Below are positions 52,763-62,014 of a DNA stretch of 64,000 nucleotides, piece by piece (within the stretch, counting starts at the first letter, position 1; the number at the start of each line of letters is the position of its first letter). Origin of the DNA: Bacteroidota bacterium (lineage in GTDB: Bacteria > Bacteroidota > Ignavibacteria > Ignavibacteriales > Melioribacteraceae); contig JAHJUE010000003.1 of NCBI GenBank assembly GCA_018829205.1, forward strand, positions 1-64,000, given 5' to 3'. Position numbers and translations under genes: made by a program. Under the pieces are notes generated by a model. The model was not told the origin of the DNA. It saw only the letters and a list, made by a program, of their open reading frames with translations, and searched no databases.

Positions 52763-53329
52763 ATGGCAGATACATCAGATTTCAGAAATGGTTTGATAAT
52801 AAAATTCAAACATGATTTATTTACGATCACAGAATTTCAGCATGTAAAACCCGGGAAAGGGGGTGCGTTCGTAAGAACAACTCTTAAAAGTTTAAGAACC
52901 GGAAGAGTATTAGACAATACGTTCCGCTCAGGCGAATCGGTTGATATTGTAAGAGTTGAAAGAAGAAAATATCAATACCTCTTCAAAGAAGCAGTAGGTT
53001 TTGTCGTTATGGATAATGAAACTTACGAACAGATTACAATTCCCGAAGAACTTTTAGGCGATCAGCAGAAGTTTATGAAAGAAGGAATTGAATTGGAAGT
53101 TCTTCTTGACGATAAAGACACTATGATAAGTGTAGAAATTCCAATTTTTGTTCAATTAAGAGTAGTTGATACCGAACCTGGTTTTAGGGGCGATACGGCT
53201 ACTAATGCAATGAAACCAGCAAAATTAGAAACCGGCGCTACTATTAACGTACCTCTTTTTGTGGATATTGACGAAGTATTAAAGGTTGATACGCGCACCG
53301 GACAATATGTTGAACGAGTTAAAAACTAA
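52763..53329 (+). CDS. efp: Elongation factor P
   Basis: A 188-residue EF-P with three beta-barrel domains. The N-terminal loop KPGKGGAFVR carries K32, the equivalent of the lysine that is modified in many bacteria; C-terminal VDTRTGQYVERV is the usual ending. EF-P relieves ribosome stalling at proline stretches. It heads an operon with accB and accC, a common arrangement. Confidence 0.95.
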   Translation: MADTSDFRNGLIIKFKHDLFTITEFQHVKPGKGGAFVRTTLKSLRTGRVLDNTFRSGESVDIVRVERRKYQYLFKEAVGFVVMDNETYEQITIPEELLGDQQKFMKEGIELEVLLDDKDTMISVEIPIFVQLRVVDTEPGFRGDTATNAMKPAKLETGATINVPLFVDIDEVLKVDTRTGQYVERVKN

Positions 53330-53338
53330 AGAGTGGTT

Positions 53339-53806
53339 ATGGATTTAAATCTTATTAAGAAACTTATAAAAGTAGTTGAAAACAGCGAAATCAATGAGTT
53401 TGAATATGAAGAAGGTGAATTGAAAGTAAAAATTTCAAAGAACTTTAACGGATTGCCAGTTCAATCCTATCTTCAAAATTATTCACAGCCAATGATGCAG
53501 CAAGCACCGGCAGTTACCGCGGAATCCCCTAAACCGGCAGTCGGCGAAACCGAAAAGAAATCTAATTTGCATGAAGTCCGTTCCCCAATTGTCGGAACTT
53601 TCTACAGAGCTCCGGCTCCGGATGCGGATCCTTATGTACAGGTGGGCGATTCAATCTCTCAAGGCGGAGTACTTTGTATTGTAGAAGCCATGAAATTGAT
53701 GAACGAAATTGAATCGGACGTAAGCGGTAAAATCGTAAAAATACTGGTTGAAAACGCTACCCCGGTTGAATATAATCAGCCCCTCTTTTTGGTTGAAAAG
53801 AATTAA
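53339..53806 (+). CDS. accB: Biotin carboxyl carrier protein of acetyl-CoA carboxylase
   Basis: A 155-residue protein with the biotin domain ending CIVEAMKLMNEIESD, in which K119 is the biotinylated lysine. A Pro/Ala-rich linker (residues 50-80) joins it to the N-terminal dimerisation part. ATG 53339 fits better than GTG 53333, which is too close to the ribosome binding site. It lies 9 nt after efp and 26 nt before accC. Confidence 0.95.
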   Translation: MDLNLIKKLIKVVENSEINEFEYEEGELKVKISKNFNGLPVQSYLQNYSQPMMQQAPAVTAESPKPAVGETEKKSNLHEVRSPIVGTFYRAPAPDADPYVQVGDSISQGGVLCIVEAMKLMNEIESDVSGKIVKILVENATPVEYNQPLFLVEKN

Positions 53807-53832
53807 ATCTTAATAGAATTTAAGAGGCAAAT

Positions 53833-55173
53833 TTGTTTAAAAAGATTTTAATTGCAAACCGCGGTGAAATAGCTTTAAGAATTATTAGAACTTGTAAGGA
53901 ACTTAGAATCCCGACTGTAGCCGTTTATTCGGAAGCCGACCGTGATTCTCTGCACGTAGTGTTTGCCGATGAAGCTGTTTGTATCGGACCTGCGCAAAGT
54001 AAAGATAGTTATTTAAAGATCCCGAGTATAATGTCGGCAGCTCAAGTTACAGGCGCCGATGCAATTCACCCCGGATACGGATTCCTTGCTGAAAATTCAG
54101 GCTTCTCTGAAATTTGTGAAGAATCAAAAATAAAATTTATCGGCCCTTCTCCCGATATGATAAATAGAATGGGAGATAAAGCTCTCGCTAAAGAAACAAT
54201 GAAAAGCGTCGGCGTTCCCGTAGTTCCCGGAAGCGACGGAGTTGTTATTGATGTAAAAGAAGCGAAAAAAATTGCCGACGTAATCGGTTATCCTGTAATG
54301 TTAAAAGCTACAGCCGGCGGCGGAGGCAAAGGAATGCGCATTGTGCGAAAAGAAAGCGAGCTTGAAAATGCATTCCAGACAGCAAGCGCTGAAGCCGAAG
54401 CTTCTTTTAATAATCCCGGACTGTACGTTGAAAAGTTTATTGAAAATCCGCGTCATGTTGAAATACAAATTGTAGGCGACCAATTCGGCAATGTGCATTC
54501 ATACGGCGAAAGAGACTGCAGTGTTCAGCGCCGGCATCAGAAATTAATCGAAGAAGCTCCTTCTCCGATTATTACAGAAGATATTAGAGCCAGAATGAGT
54601 GAAGCGGCAGTGCTTGGAGCAAAAGCCGTGAATTATGAAGGCGCCGGCACAATTGAATTTATTGTAGATAAGGATTTAAACTTTTATTTCATTGAAATGA
54701 ACACTAGAATTCAAGTAGAACATCCTGTCACTGAAATGGTTCAGGGTCTTGATCTTATTAAACAGCAGATACTTGTAGCATGCGGAAGAGAAGTTGAAAA
54801 TCTTCCACAAAAACCTAACGGCCACAGCTTTGAATTCAGAATAAATGCAGAAGATCCCGAAAATAACTTTAGACCAAGTCCGGGAAGAATTGAATATCTT
54901 CATTTCCCGGGAGGATTCGGCATTAGAATTGACTCTCATGTTTATAACGATTATGTGATTCCCCCTTATTATGATTCATTAATAGCTAAAATGATAGTTT
55001 GGGGAACTGACCGCCAGCATGCAATTTTAAGAGCGCAAAGAGCGTTTGAAGAATTTACAATCGAAGGTGTTAAAACAACAATTTCCCTTCATAAGCAAAT
55101 TCTAGCAAACGAAAAATTTCAAAAAGCAGAATATGATACTTCTTTCATAGATGGATTATTAAATAATAAATAG
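53833..55173 (+). CDS. accC: Biotin carboxylase subunit of acetyl-CoA carboxylase
   Basis: A 446-residue ATP-grasp enzyme: [33 protein letters not shown] (ATP-binding glycine loop), [16 protein letters not shown] (catalytic Glu and Arg). It carboxylates the biotin on AccB in the first step of fatty acid synthesis. The start is TTG with GAGG upstream. Confidence 0.96.
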   Translation: MFKKILIANRGEIALRIIRTCKELRIPTVAVYSEADRDSLHVVFADEAVCIGPAQSKDSYLKIPSIMSAAQVTGADAIHPGYGFLAENSGFSEICEESKIKFIGPSPDMINRMGDKALAKETMKSVGVPVVPGSDGVVIDVKEAKKIADVIGYPVMLKATAGGGGKGMRIVRKESELENAFQTASAEAEASFNNPGLYVEKFIENPRHVEIQIVGDQFGNVHSYGERDCSVQRRHQKLIEEAPSPIITEDIRARMSEAAVLGAKAVNYEGAGTIEFIVDKDLNFYFIEMNTRIQVEHPVTEMVQGLDLIKQQILVACGREVENLPQKPNGHSFEFRINAEDPENNFRPSPGRIEYLHFPGGFGIRIDSHVYNDYVIPPYYDSLIAKMIVWGTDRQHAILRAQRAFEEFTIEGVKTTISLHKQILANEKFQKAEYDTSFIDGLLNNK

Positions 55174-55182
55174 AGGCAAGTT

Positions 55183-55560
55183 ATGAACATACCGGAAGCA
55201 TTGAAGTACACAAGCGATCATGAATGGATTAAAATTGATGGTAATGTTGGAATAATCGGAATTACCGATTATGCTCAAGGTGAATTAGGTGATGTAGTTT
55301 TTGTTGATATCGTTTCGGATTTGGCTGAAATTTCAAAGGGCGAATCATTCGGGACTATTGAAGCGGTTAAAACCGTAAGTGATTTGTTCGGCCCATGCAA
55401 CGGGAAAGTAATAGAAATTAACTCAAAATTGGAAGATGAACCTCAGTTGGTTAACAGCGATCCTTACGGTGAAGGATGGCTTATAAAAATTGAAATCGCA
55501 GATCAAAATGAATTGAACGAATTACTTGACGCCGAAGCGTATAAAAATTCTATAGGTTAA
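55183..55560 (+). CDS. gcvH: Glycine cleavage system H protein
   Basis: A 125-residue lipoyl carrier: YTSDHEWIKIDGNVGIIGITDYAQ and FGTIEAVKTVSDLFGP with K63 as the lipoylated lysine. The other glycine-cleavage genes are not nearby. It lies 9 nt after accC. Confidence 0.95.
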   Translation: MNIPEALKYTSDHEWIKIDGNVGIIGITDYAQGELGDVVFVDIVSDLAEISKGESFGTIEAVKTVSDLFGPCNGKVIEINSKLEDEPQLVNSDPYGEGWLIKIEIADQNELNELLDAEAYKNSIG

Positions 55561-55588
55561 TTAAGTACGTTTTTCTGCATACGGGTTC

Positions 55589-55680
55589 TTTAAAGTTCTT
55601 TGTGAAACTTTGTGTCTTGGTGCCTTTGCGGCAAAAATCATTTATCCTGCCGCCGTAAAGGCACTAAGAAAAGTTTCTTT
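55589..55680. repeat. Imperfect palindromic repeat between gcvH and guaA
   Basis: GTGCCTTTGCGGCA (55619-55632) faces GCCGCCGTAAAGGCAC (55649-55664), and the outer arms continue imperfectly with AAACTTTGTGTCTTG on one side and CTAAGAAAAGTTTC on the other. Sequences of the type 'CTTTGTG...TGCCTTTGCGGC' are known as dispersed palindromic repeats in FCB-group genomes. Only this copy was noticed in the window. It could act as a terminator for gcvH. Confidence 0.6.
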
Positions 55681-55740
55681 TTTATCGTCATCATTTATAA
55701 TTTTCTCTCACCAACCTCTATTCAAAAAAAATAAAAAATA

Positions 55741-57282
55741 ATGGAACATAAACAGACGGTTTTAATACTCGATTTCGGTTCACAATTTACACAGTTAATA
55801 GCCCGCAGAATACGCGAAAGTAAGGTGTATTCGGAAGTACATATACATAATTTCGATTTAGAAAAAATTAAAGAAATGAATCCTTCCGGAATTATACTTT
55901 CCGGAGGACCTATGGGAATTTATGAGGAAGACAGTCCTCAGGTGAACAATGAAATATTTCATCTTGGAATTCCTGTTTTGGGTATATGTTACGGACTTCA
56001 GTTGATTTCTTCGGCATTTAACGGCAAGGTGGAACCTGCAGAACATAGGGAATACGGCAAAGCGCATATAAAAATAAATAATGAATCGTCTTTGCTTAAT
56101 AATGTTAAAAATGATTCGGTTGTTTGGATGAGTCACGGCGATTATTTAACAAAAATGCCCGAAGGTTTCGGGCTCGATGCCGCAACCGATAATTCTCCTA
56201 TCTGCGCAATATCTAACGAAGATAAAAAAATATACGGCATTCAGTTTCATCCGGAAGTCGCTCATACTGAAGAAGGTAAAAAAATATTAAATAATTTCGT
56301 CTTTAATGTATGCGGATGCAAAGCAGACTGGACTCCTCAAAATTTTATAAATCAGGCTATTGAAGAAATAAAAAATAAAGTCGGCGGTAAAAAAGCAATA
56401 TGCGCCTTAAGCGGCGGTGTTGATTCCTCTGTGGCCGCCGTGCTTATGCATAAAGCTATCGGAGAACAGTTGATTTGCGTGCATGTTGATACGGGAATGA
56501 TGCGTAAAAACGAAAGCAGAGATATCGCTAAAATGTTTGAGGAAAATTATAACCTGCATATTATTCATATTGACGCGGCTGACAGGTTTTTAACAAAACT
56601 TGCAGGAATCGACGATCCCGAAAAGAAAAGAAAAATAATCGGGAATATGTTTATTGAAATTTTTGAAGAAGAAGCTTTAAAATTTGACGGTATTAAATTT
56701 TTAGTGCAGGGAACTCTTTATCCGGATGTTATTGAATCGGTTTCCGTAAAAGGAAAATCGGTAACAATTAAAACTCATCATAATGTTGGCGGACTTCCTG
56801 AAAAAATGGATATGCAGCTAATCGAACCCTTTAGAGAACTTTTTAAGGACGAAGTGCGCGCAATTGGATATGAACTAGGACTTCCTTCTGATTTTATTAA
56901 ACGGCATCCTTTTCCTGGACCCGGACTTGCTGTAAGAATACTAGGCGATGTAAAAAAAGAGTACCTGGATTTACTTCGCGAAGTTGACGATATTTATATA
57001 AACGAAATTAAATCTGCCGGTATTTATGACGAAATTTGGCAGGCGTTCGCTGTGCTGCTGCCTATCAAATCGGTTGGGGTTATGGGAGATGCGCGTACAT
57101 ACGAAAACGTAATTGCTCTGCGCGCTGTAACATCTACAGACGCTATGACGGCTGATTGGTATAGGTTTAATCCTGATATTCTCGAAAAAATTTCGAATAA
57201 AATTATTCGGGGCGTTAAGGGTGTTAATAGAGTTGTTTACGACATTAGTTCCAAACCCCCTTCAACTATTGAATGGGAATAA
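55741..57282 (+). CDS. guaA: GMP synthase (glutamine-hydrolysing)
   Basis: A 513-residue enzyme. Class I glutamine amidotransferase domain with C83 in GICYGLQLI and HPEVAHT; ATP-pyrophosphatase domain with SGGVDSS at 224-230; C-terminal dimerisation domain ending KPPSTIEWE. It makes GMP from XMP, ATP and glutamine. Confidence 0.97.
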   Translation: MEHKQTVLILDFGSQFTQLIARRIRESKVYSEVHIHNFDLEKIKEMNPSGIILSGGPMGIYEEDSPQVNNEIFHLGIPVLGICYGLQLISSAFNGKVEPAEHREYGKAHIKINNESSLLNNVKNDSVVWMSHGDYLTKMPEGFGLDAATDNSPICAISNEDKKIYGIQFHPEVAHTEEGKKILNNFVFNVCGCKADWTPQNFINQAIEEIKNKVGGKKAICALSGGVDSSVAAVLMHKAIGEQLICVHVDTGMMRKNESRDIAKMFEENYNLHIIHIDAADRFLTKLAGIDDPEKKRKIIGNMFIEIFEEEALKFDGIKFLVQGTLYPDVIESVSVKGKSVTIKTHHNVGGLPEKMDMQLIEPFRELFKDEVRAIGYELGLPSDFIKRHPFPGPGLAVRILGDVKKEYLDLLREVDDIYINEIKSAGIYDEIWQAFAVLLPIKSVGVMGDARTYENVIALRAVTSTDAMTADWYRFNPDILEKISNKIIRGVKGVNRVVYDISSKPPSTIEWE

Positions 57283-57288
57283 TTTTTT

Positions 57289-58167
57289 ATGAAGCAGGAT
57301 GATTATAAAATTCAGATTGCCGAAAGTTTGGAAAAAGAGGGCAAATTTCTGCATGCACTGCAGATTTATTATGTTCTTCTGAAAAATAAAATATATAAAA
57401 AAACCGCAGTAGTAAAACTCGCCGAGATATATCAAAAATTTGGTAAAATAGATAAAGCTGTTTTGCTTTTCGAAGATTTTCTATTTGAAAATCTCGACAT
57501 AGAAATGCATAAATATTATACTCATTTTTTAATAAAAAACGAATGGTATGATAAAGCGCTTGAAACGCTGCAGTACATCTCAAAAGAGACAAATCCCGAA
57601 GCCTACTTTTTAACCGGATTGGCAAATTATAAATTGAAAGAGTATGAAATATCGATAATAAATTTTACGGAATTCGTAAGAAAAAATAAAAGAAGCGATC
57701 TGCTTGCCGATGCCTATCTGTTTTTATCCAAATCTTACAGGCATTTAAATCAGTTTGATAAAGCTTTGGAATATGCAAAACTTTCGGAATTGATATGGAA
57801 TAGGAACTTTGATCTTTATTTCAATTTTGCGAAAACATATTACCAAAAAGAAATGTACCATCACGCGTTCGAAGCTGTTTCAAAGGCTATAAAATTAAAT
57901 TCCGCTGAATATGGTTTATATAAATGGGCCGGGAAAATTCTTTATAGAATGGAAGAATATGAGAAAGCGCATAATTATTTGAAAAAGTATATTGATGAAT
58001 CAAATTCTTGCAAGGATCCCGAAACCTTTGCTTTGCTGGGCGGAACTTATTTTAAAAAAAAGGAATATAAACAAGCTGAAATGTATTTTGAAATGTGCTT
58101 AAAATTTGATCCTTCTAACGATTTTGCCAAACAGGGTAAAATTGACTGCTCTAAGTTTGCTTCTTAA
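57289..58167 (+). CDS. TPR repeat protein
   Basis: A 292-residue helical protein with at least six TPR units (LHALQIYYVLLKNKIYKK, YDKALETLQYI, FDKALEYAKLSELIWNRN, YHHAFEAVSKAIKLNSAEYGLYKW, YKQAEMYFEMCLKFDPSN). There is no signal peptide or membrane segment. It probably mediates protein contacts. It starts 6 nt after the guaA stop. Confidence 0.85.
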   Translation: MKQDDYKIQIAESLEKEGKFLHALQIYYVLLKNKIYKKTAVVKLAEIYQKFGKIDKAVLLFEDFLFENLDIEMHKYYTHFLIKNEWYDKALETLQYISKETNPEAYFLTGLANYKLKEYEISIINFTEFVRKNKRSDLLADAYLFLSKSYRHLNQFDKALEYAKLSELIWNRNFDLYFNFAKTYYQKEMYHHAFEAVSKAIKLNSAEYGLYKWAGKILYRMEEYEKAHNYLKKYIDESNSCKDPETFALLGGTYFKKKEYKQAEMYFEMCLKFDPSNDFAKQGKIDCSKFAS

Positions 58168-58194
58168 ATATTTAATAAATGCCGGAGAGATAAA

Positions 58195-58872
58195 ATTAAA
58201 GTAAAAGATCTTCCTCTGGATGATAGGCCGAGAGAGAAATTAGTTCTGCGAGGCGTGCAAAGTTTAAGCGATGCCGAATTAATCTCTATCCTTTTGAGAA
58301 CTGGTATAAAAGGAAAATCCGTTATTGAAGTTGCACAGGAACTAGTTAATAAATACGGCAATATTTCTGCAGTTGCAATGCAGTCAGTTGAATCCTTGCA
58401 AAAAGCTACGGGCATCGGGAAAGATAAAGCGGCTACACTATCAGCAGCGTTTGAATTATCGAGAAGAATTGATTCTCAGAAAAAATGGTTCTCTGATAAA
58501 AAAGTTACTTCTCCCGAAGATATTGCAAATATTTTTATTCCGATACTTCGGGATGAGATAAAAGAGAAATTTATTGTCGTTTGTTTAAATACTAACAATA
58601 AAATTATAAAATATGAAGTTATATCCGTCGGCAGTTTAAATTCAAGTATTGTTCACCCAAGAGAAGTTTTTAAAGTGGCAATTGATAATAATTCTGCTAA
58701 TATTATAGTACTTCATAATCACCCAAGCGGAAATACTGAACCAAGTAAAGAAGACATTAATGTAACAAAAAAATTAATTGAGGCGGGTAAACTTTTAGAG
58801 ATTCAACTCTTTGATCATATTATAATATGCGGTGATACATTTACAAGTATGGTTGAAAGGAGGATAATTTAA
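58195..58872 (+). CDS. radC: RadC family JAB-domain protein with apparent ATT start codon
   Basis: A 225-residue RadC. The standard N-terminus (VKDLPLDDRPREKLVLRG, then SLSDAELISILLRTG) is encoded from 58201, upstream of the first ATG in frame (58378) and of the GTG at 58255. The frame is open back to the previous gene's stop at 58165 with no ATG/GTG/TTG upstream of the conserved part. GGAG at 58184-58187 lies 7 nt before ATT 58195, so initiation at ATT is the best reading. The JAB/MPN metal site is intact: H174 and H176 in LHNHPSGNTEPSKED. A helix-hairpin-helix (TGIGKDKA) is near residue 75. The in vivo role of RadC is still debated. Confidence 0.85.
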   Translation: MKVKDLPLDDRPREKLVLRGVQSLSDAELISILLRTGIKGKSVIEVAQELVNKYGNISAVAMQSVESLQKATGIGKDKAATLSAAFELSRRIDSQKKWFSDKKVTSPEDIANIFIPILRDEIKEKFIVVCLNTNNKIIKYEVISVGSLNSSIVHPREVFKVAIDNNSANIIVLHNHPSGNTEPSKEDINVTKKLIEAGKLLEIQLFDHIIICGDTFTSMVERRII

Positions 58873-58969
58873 AAAACTGGTTTTATATGCTTAAAATGCT
58901 TTATTTTTTGTAAAAATTGTTTATATTTACAAATAGTTTTGACATCTAATTATTAAAAGGAGGAATCAA

Positions 58970-59236
58970 ATGACCAATTTGAAAAAGCTCTTAGGTTTTG
59001 CAGTTCTTGTTGGAGCACTAGGCATTGCTGGATGCAGCGGCGTTAGTGAAGAACAAATTGCACAGCTCGATGCTTTAAGAGCAGAAGTAAACTCGCTTGA
59101 AAAAGAAGTTGACCAATTAAAAGCGGAAAAAACTAAATTAGAAAGAGAAATTGCAGAAAGAAACGTAAAATTAAAAGACTGCGAGAATATGAAAGCAGAA
59201 ACTAAGAAAAATCTCGAAAAAATGATGGGCAACTAA
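58970..59236 (+). CDS. Small coiled-coil lipoprotein
   Basis: An 88-residue lipoprotein with lipobox GIAGC (C22), followed by a single long coiled coil (EEQIAQLDALRAEVNSLEKEV...). It resembles the Lpp/murein-lipoprotein type in layout, without clear sequence identity. AAGGAGG precedes the ATG. It lies just before a LysM protein, so a link between outer membrane and peptidoglycan is plausible. Confidence 0.83.
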   Translation: MTNLKKLLGFAVLVGALGIAGCSGVSEEQIAQLDALRAEVNSLEKEVDQLKAEKTKLEREIAERNVKLKDCENMKAETKKNLEKMMGN

Positions 59237-59283
59237 AATTGCCTTATTATGCAAAAAGTTTAATAATATAACGGAGGAAATAA

Positions 59284-59976
59284 ATGAAATTGAATAAGTA
59301 TTTTGCCGGAATCTTTACCCTGCTCTTATTCTTTGCGGTTTCTGTAAGTGCTCAGCAAAACAAAGAAATGACAGAGGATGAATGGCAGGCGGAAATGAAC
59401 AGACTTACTCAGAAAAAAGCTGATCTTACCGCTGAGTTAAATAGTCTTCAAAATGATATTAATACGCTAAAAACTAAATTTGCAGGAATGCAGACATATG
59501 AAGAATGCACAGACGAAGCGTATGCATTAGTCGGTGCAACAAACGCCGATGTTGAAAACTTCAAACAGAAAGTTGACGCGTTAAATGCAAAAATTCAAGC
59601 TAAAGAACCTGAAAAAGCTGACAGACAGGCGGAATTGGACGCGTTAAAATCAAACAAAATTAGCGCTCTACCAATGTTCTATGATAAAGTGCACAATCAG
59701 ATGCAGAGAGCTTTGGACGCATGGATTGAAGCACCTAAAGAAGTTCTTTATACAGTTGTGAAAGGCGATCACCTTTGGAAAATCGCAGGTAAAAAAGATC
59801 ATTATTCAAACTCTTTTGCTTGGCCTAAAATTTACCAGGCAAACAGAGACCAGATTAAGAATCCGGATTTAATTTATCCTAAACAAATTTTTAAGATTCC
59901 TAATTTAACAGATGAAGAAAAAGCTCATTACGATAAAGCTAGAAAAAATTATAAACCTGCACCTATGCAGAACTAA
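59284..59976 (+). CDS. Periplasmic coiled-coil LysM protein
   Basis: A 230-residue exported protein. A signal peptide (cut near VSAQQ) precedes a coiled coil (about residues 30-120) and a C-terminal LysM domain (VLYTVVKGDHLWKIAGKKD, then YQANRDQIKNPDLIYPKQIFKIP), which binds peptidoglycan. CGGAGGAAATAA precedes the ATG. It probably cooperates with the coiled-coil lipoprotein just upstream in wall attachment. Confidence 0.9.
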   Translation: MKLNKYFAGIFTLLLFFAVSVSAQQNKEMTEDEWQAEMNRLTQKKADLTAELNSLQNDINTLKTKFAGMQTYEECTDEAYALVGATNADVENFKQKVDALNAKIQAKEPEKADRQAELDALKSNKISALPMFYDKVHNQMQRALDAWIEAPKEVLYTVVKGDHLWKIAGKKDHYSNSFAWPKIYQANRDQIKNPDLIYPKQIFKIPNLTDEEKAHYDKARKNYKPAPMQN

Positions 59977-60023
59977 TCAGAGGTTAGGTTTTAATAAAAG
60001 TGTTAAATAGTTTTAATAATAAG

Positions 60024-60055
60024 GCCCTTTTCATTTGTTTGGAGAGGGCTTTTTT
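60024..60055 (+). terminator. Rho-independent terminator between LysM gene and phoH
   Basis: GCCCTTTT (60024-60031) pairs with GAGAGGGC (60042-60049) over 8 bp including G-T wobble, followed by six T residues. It ends the LysM transcript 19-20 nt before the phoH start. Confidence 0.8.
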
Positions 60056-60073
60056 ATATTTACGGAGGTAAAT

Positions 60074-61048
60074 ACGCAAGTAGAAAAAATTGTGAAACTT
60101 GAAAATGTTGACCTGCTTTCTCTGCTCGGTTTTAACGACGCAAATCTTAAACCTATTGAAAGCAGGTTTAATACAATTGTATCGGTAAGAGGAGATAACT
60201 TCTATCTAAAAGGAGTTTCTGAAGAAATAAATACAGTTGAAAAAGTTCTTAAAGAGATGGTTTATGTTCTTAACACTACAGGAAGGCTCGAAAGCAAGGA
60301 CGTTTCTACAATAATCGATTTAACTGTGCAGGGTAAAGAAATTGTAAGTGAAACAGAATATGATAATATTGTTTTATATTCAAAAAAAGACGTAATTAAA
60401 GCAAAAACTCCAACACAAGTTCAATATTTTGATGTCGTAAAAAAGAACGATATCTGTTTTGCAATTGGACCCGCCGGAACTGGCAAAACTTACCTGGCTG
60501 TTGCTTTTGCCGTTGCCGCTTTTAAAAAGGGGATTGTGCAGAAAATTGTTTTAGCCAGACCTGCAGTTGAAGCTGGCGAAAGCCTCGGTTTTCTTCCCGG
60601 AGATTTCAGAGAAAAAATAGATCCTTATCTTCGTCCGCTTTACGACGCACTGCAGGATATGCTGCCAATTGAACAGTTAAAAACTTTGATTGAAAAAGGG
60701 GTAATTGAAATTGTGCCTTTGGCTTATATGAGGGGACGTACATTAAATAATGCATATGTTATTCTTGATGAAGCGCAAAATTCAACCGGCATGCAGATGA
60801 AAATGTTCCTTACCAGGCTCGGTCCTAATTCTAAAGCGATTATTACAGGCGACGTAACTCAAATTGATTTGCCTTCTTCGGCCAGCAGCGGACTTATAGA
60901 AGCAAAAAATATATTAGCCAATATTGACGGAGTAGGATTTGTATATTTTAACAAAGGGGACGTAGTGCGGCATAAACTTGTTAAAGATATTATTGACGCT
61001 TATGAAAAACACAACGATATTAATAATAAAAAGAACGGTAAAGGATAA
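60074..61048 (+). CDS. phoH: PhoH family ATPase with apparent ACG start codon
   Basis: A 324-residue PhoH with a P-loop GPAGTGKT at 132-139, the LARPAVEAGESLGFLPGDFREK stretch, and VILDEAQNSTGMQMKMFLTRLG (Walker B). GGAGGT at 60064-60069 and family length place initiation at 60074, but the codon there is ACG. Upstream in-frame codons lie in the terminator (TTG 60035), and the first later usable one is GTG 60092, far from the ribosome binding site. ACG is therefore the best candidate, unless the base is an error for ATG. PhoH is an RNA-linked ATPase of uncertain cellular role. Confidence 0.87.
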   Translation, partial: TQVEKIVKLENVDLLSLLGFNDANLKPIESRFNTIVSVRGDNFYLKGVSEEINTVEKVLKEMVYVLNTTGRLESKDVSTIIDLTVQGKEIVSETEYDNIVLYSKKDVIKAKTPTQVQYFDVVKKNDICFAIGPAGTGKTYLAVAFAVAAFKKGIVQKIVLARPAVEAGESLGFLPGDFREKIDPYLRPLYDALQDMLPIEQLKTLIEKGVIEIVPLAYMRGRTLNNAYVILDEAQNSTGMQMKMFLTRLGPNSKAIITGDVTQIDLPSSASSGLIEAKNILANIDGVGFVYFNKGDVVRHKLVKDIIDAYEKHNDINNKKNGKG

Positions 61049-61810
61049 TTAAATAGTTTTTTTACTTTCTTCCCACAATTTATCCATTTCTTTTAAATTG
61101 GAATCCGTGATTTGTCTTCCGGATTCCTTTATTTTATTCTCGACAAATTGAAATCGTTTAATAAATTTTTCATTTGTATTCCGCAGCGCGTTTTCAGGGT
61201 TGATGCCTATAAATCTGGCGTAATTAACAAGACTGAAAAATACATCGCCTATTTCTTTTTCAAGCTCTTCTTTGTTGCCTTCTTTTTCCTGCTCATGCAT
61301 TTCTTCAATTTCTTCAATTACCTTTTTCCATACGTCTTCTTTCTTTTCCCAGTCGAATCCGACCTTTGAAGCTTTTTCCTGCAAACGGAATGCACGGTGA
61401 AGCCCCGGTAAATTTTTGGGAACTCCCTCCAGCACAGAATTTCTTCCCTCGCCGAGTTTAATTGTTTCCCAGTTACGCATAATATCATTATTGTTTTTTA
61501 CCTTTGTATCGCCGAATACATGCGGGTGTCTTCTTACTAATTTATCCTTAATCGAATCAATTACCTCATCAATATTAAATGTTTTATTGTCCTCGGCTAT
61601 TACCGAATGAAATACAATATGCAGAAGCAGGTCGCCGAGTTCACTTTTTAATTCGTTGTAATCCTTTTCGTCAATAGCTTCAATAACCTCGTGGGTTTCT
61701 TCAAGCGTCGCGGCTTTTATTGAATCATGAGTTTGTTCTTTATCCCATGAACATTCAATACGTAGTTTCCTCATTATATCCATTAATTCGGTAAATTTTT
61801 GTCCCGTCAT
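61049..61810 (-). CDS. mazG: MazG nucleoside triphosphate pyrophosphohydrolase
   Basis: A 253-residue protein with two MazG repeats, in each of which Glu/Asp clusters bind metal (EETHEVIEAIDEKDYNELKSELGDLLLHIVF and EIEEMHEQEKEGNKEELEKEIGDVFFSLV). It hydrolyses NTPs to NMP plus pyrophosphate. It is convergent with phoH, the stops adjoining. Confidence 0.93.
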   Translation of the reverse strand: MTGQKFTELMDIMRKLRIECSWDKEQTHDSIKAATLEETHEVIEAIDEKDYNELKSELGDLLLHIVFHSVIAEDNKTFNIDEVIDSIKDKLVRRHPHVFGDTKVKNNNDIMRNWETIKLGEGRNSVLEGVPKNLPGLHRAFRLQEKASKVGFDWEKKEDVWKKVIEEIEEMHEQEKEGNKEELEKEIGDVFFSLVNYARFIGINPENALRNTNEKFIKRFQFVENKIKESGRQITDSNLKEMDKLWEESKKTI

Positions 61811-62014
61811 ATTTCCTCATTTCATTTAGTATTTACATCGCCAAAATTACGGAGTTTAATATTAGTAGCCAAATTTAATGTTTACGGGAAAATTAATAGA
61901 AAGTTTAACCTATTACTGGTTTGTTGAATACGAATCTAATCTTTTTATTTTCCGCTAATTTCGTCATATTAGTTAAAGAAATTTTTTAATTATGTTAGAA
62001 AAAACGGAGTATTT

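Noticed and set aside
58907-58933. TTTGTAAA...TTTACAAA dyad before the coiled-coil lipoprotein gene
   Set aside because: Eight-bp AT-only arms in AT-rich DNA are expected by chance; no consistent promoter spacing supports an operator here.
60035-60073. TTG at 60035 as the phoH start
   Set aside because: It lies inside the terminator hairpin and precedes the GGAGGT ribosome binding site, so it cannot use it.
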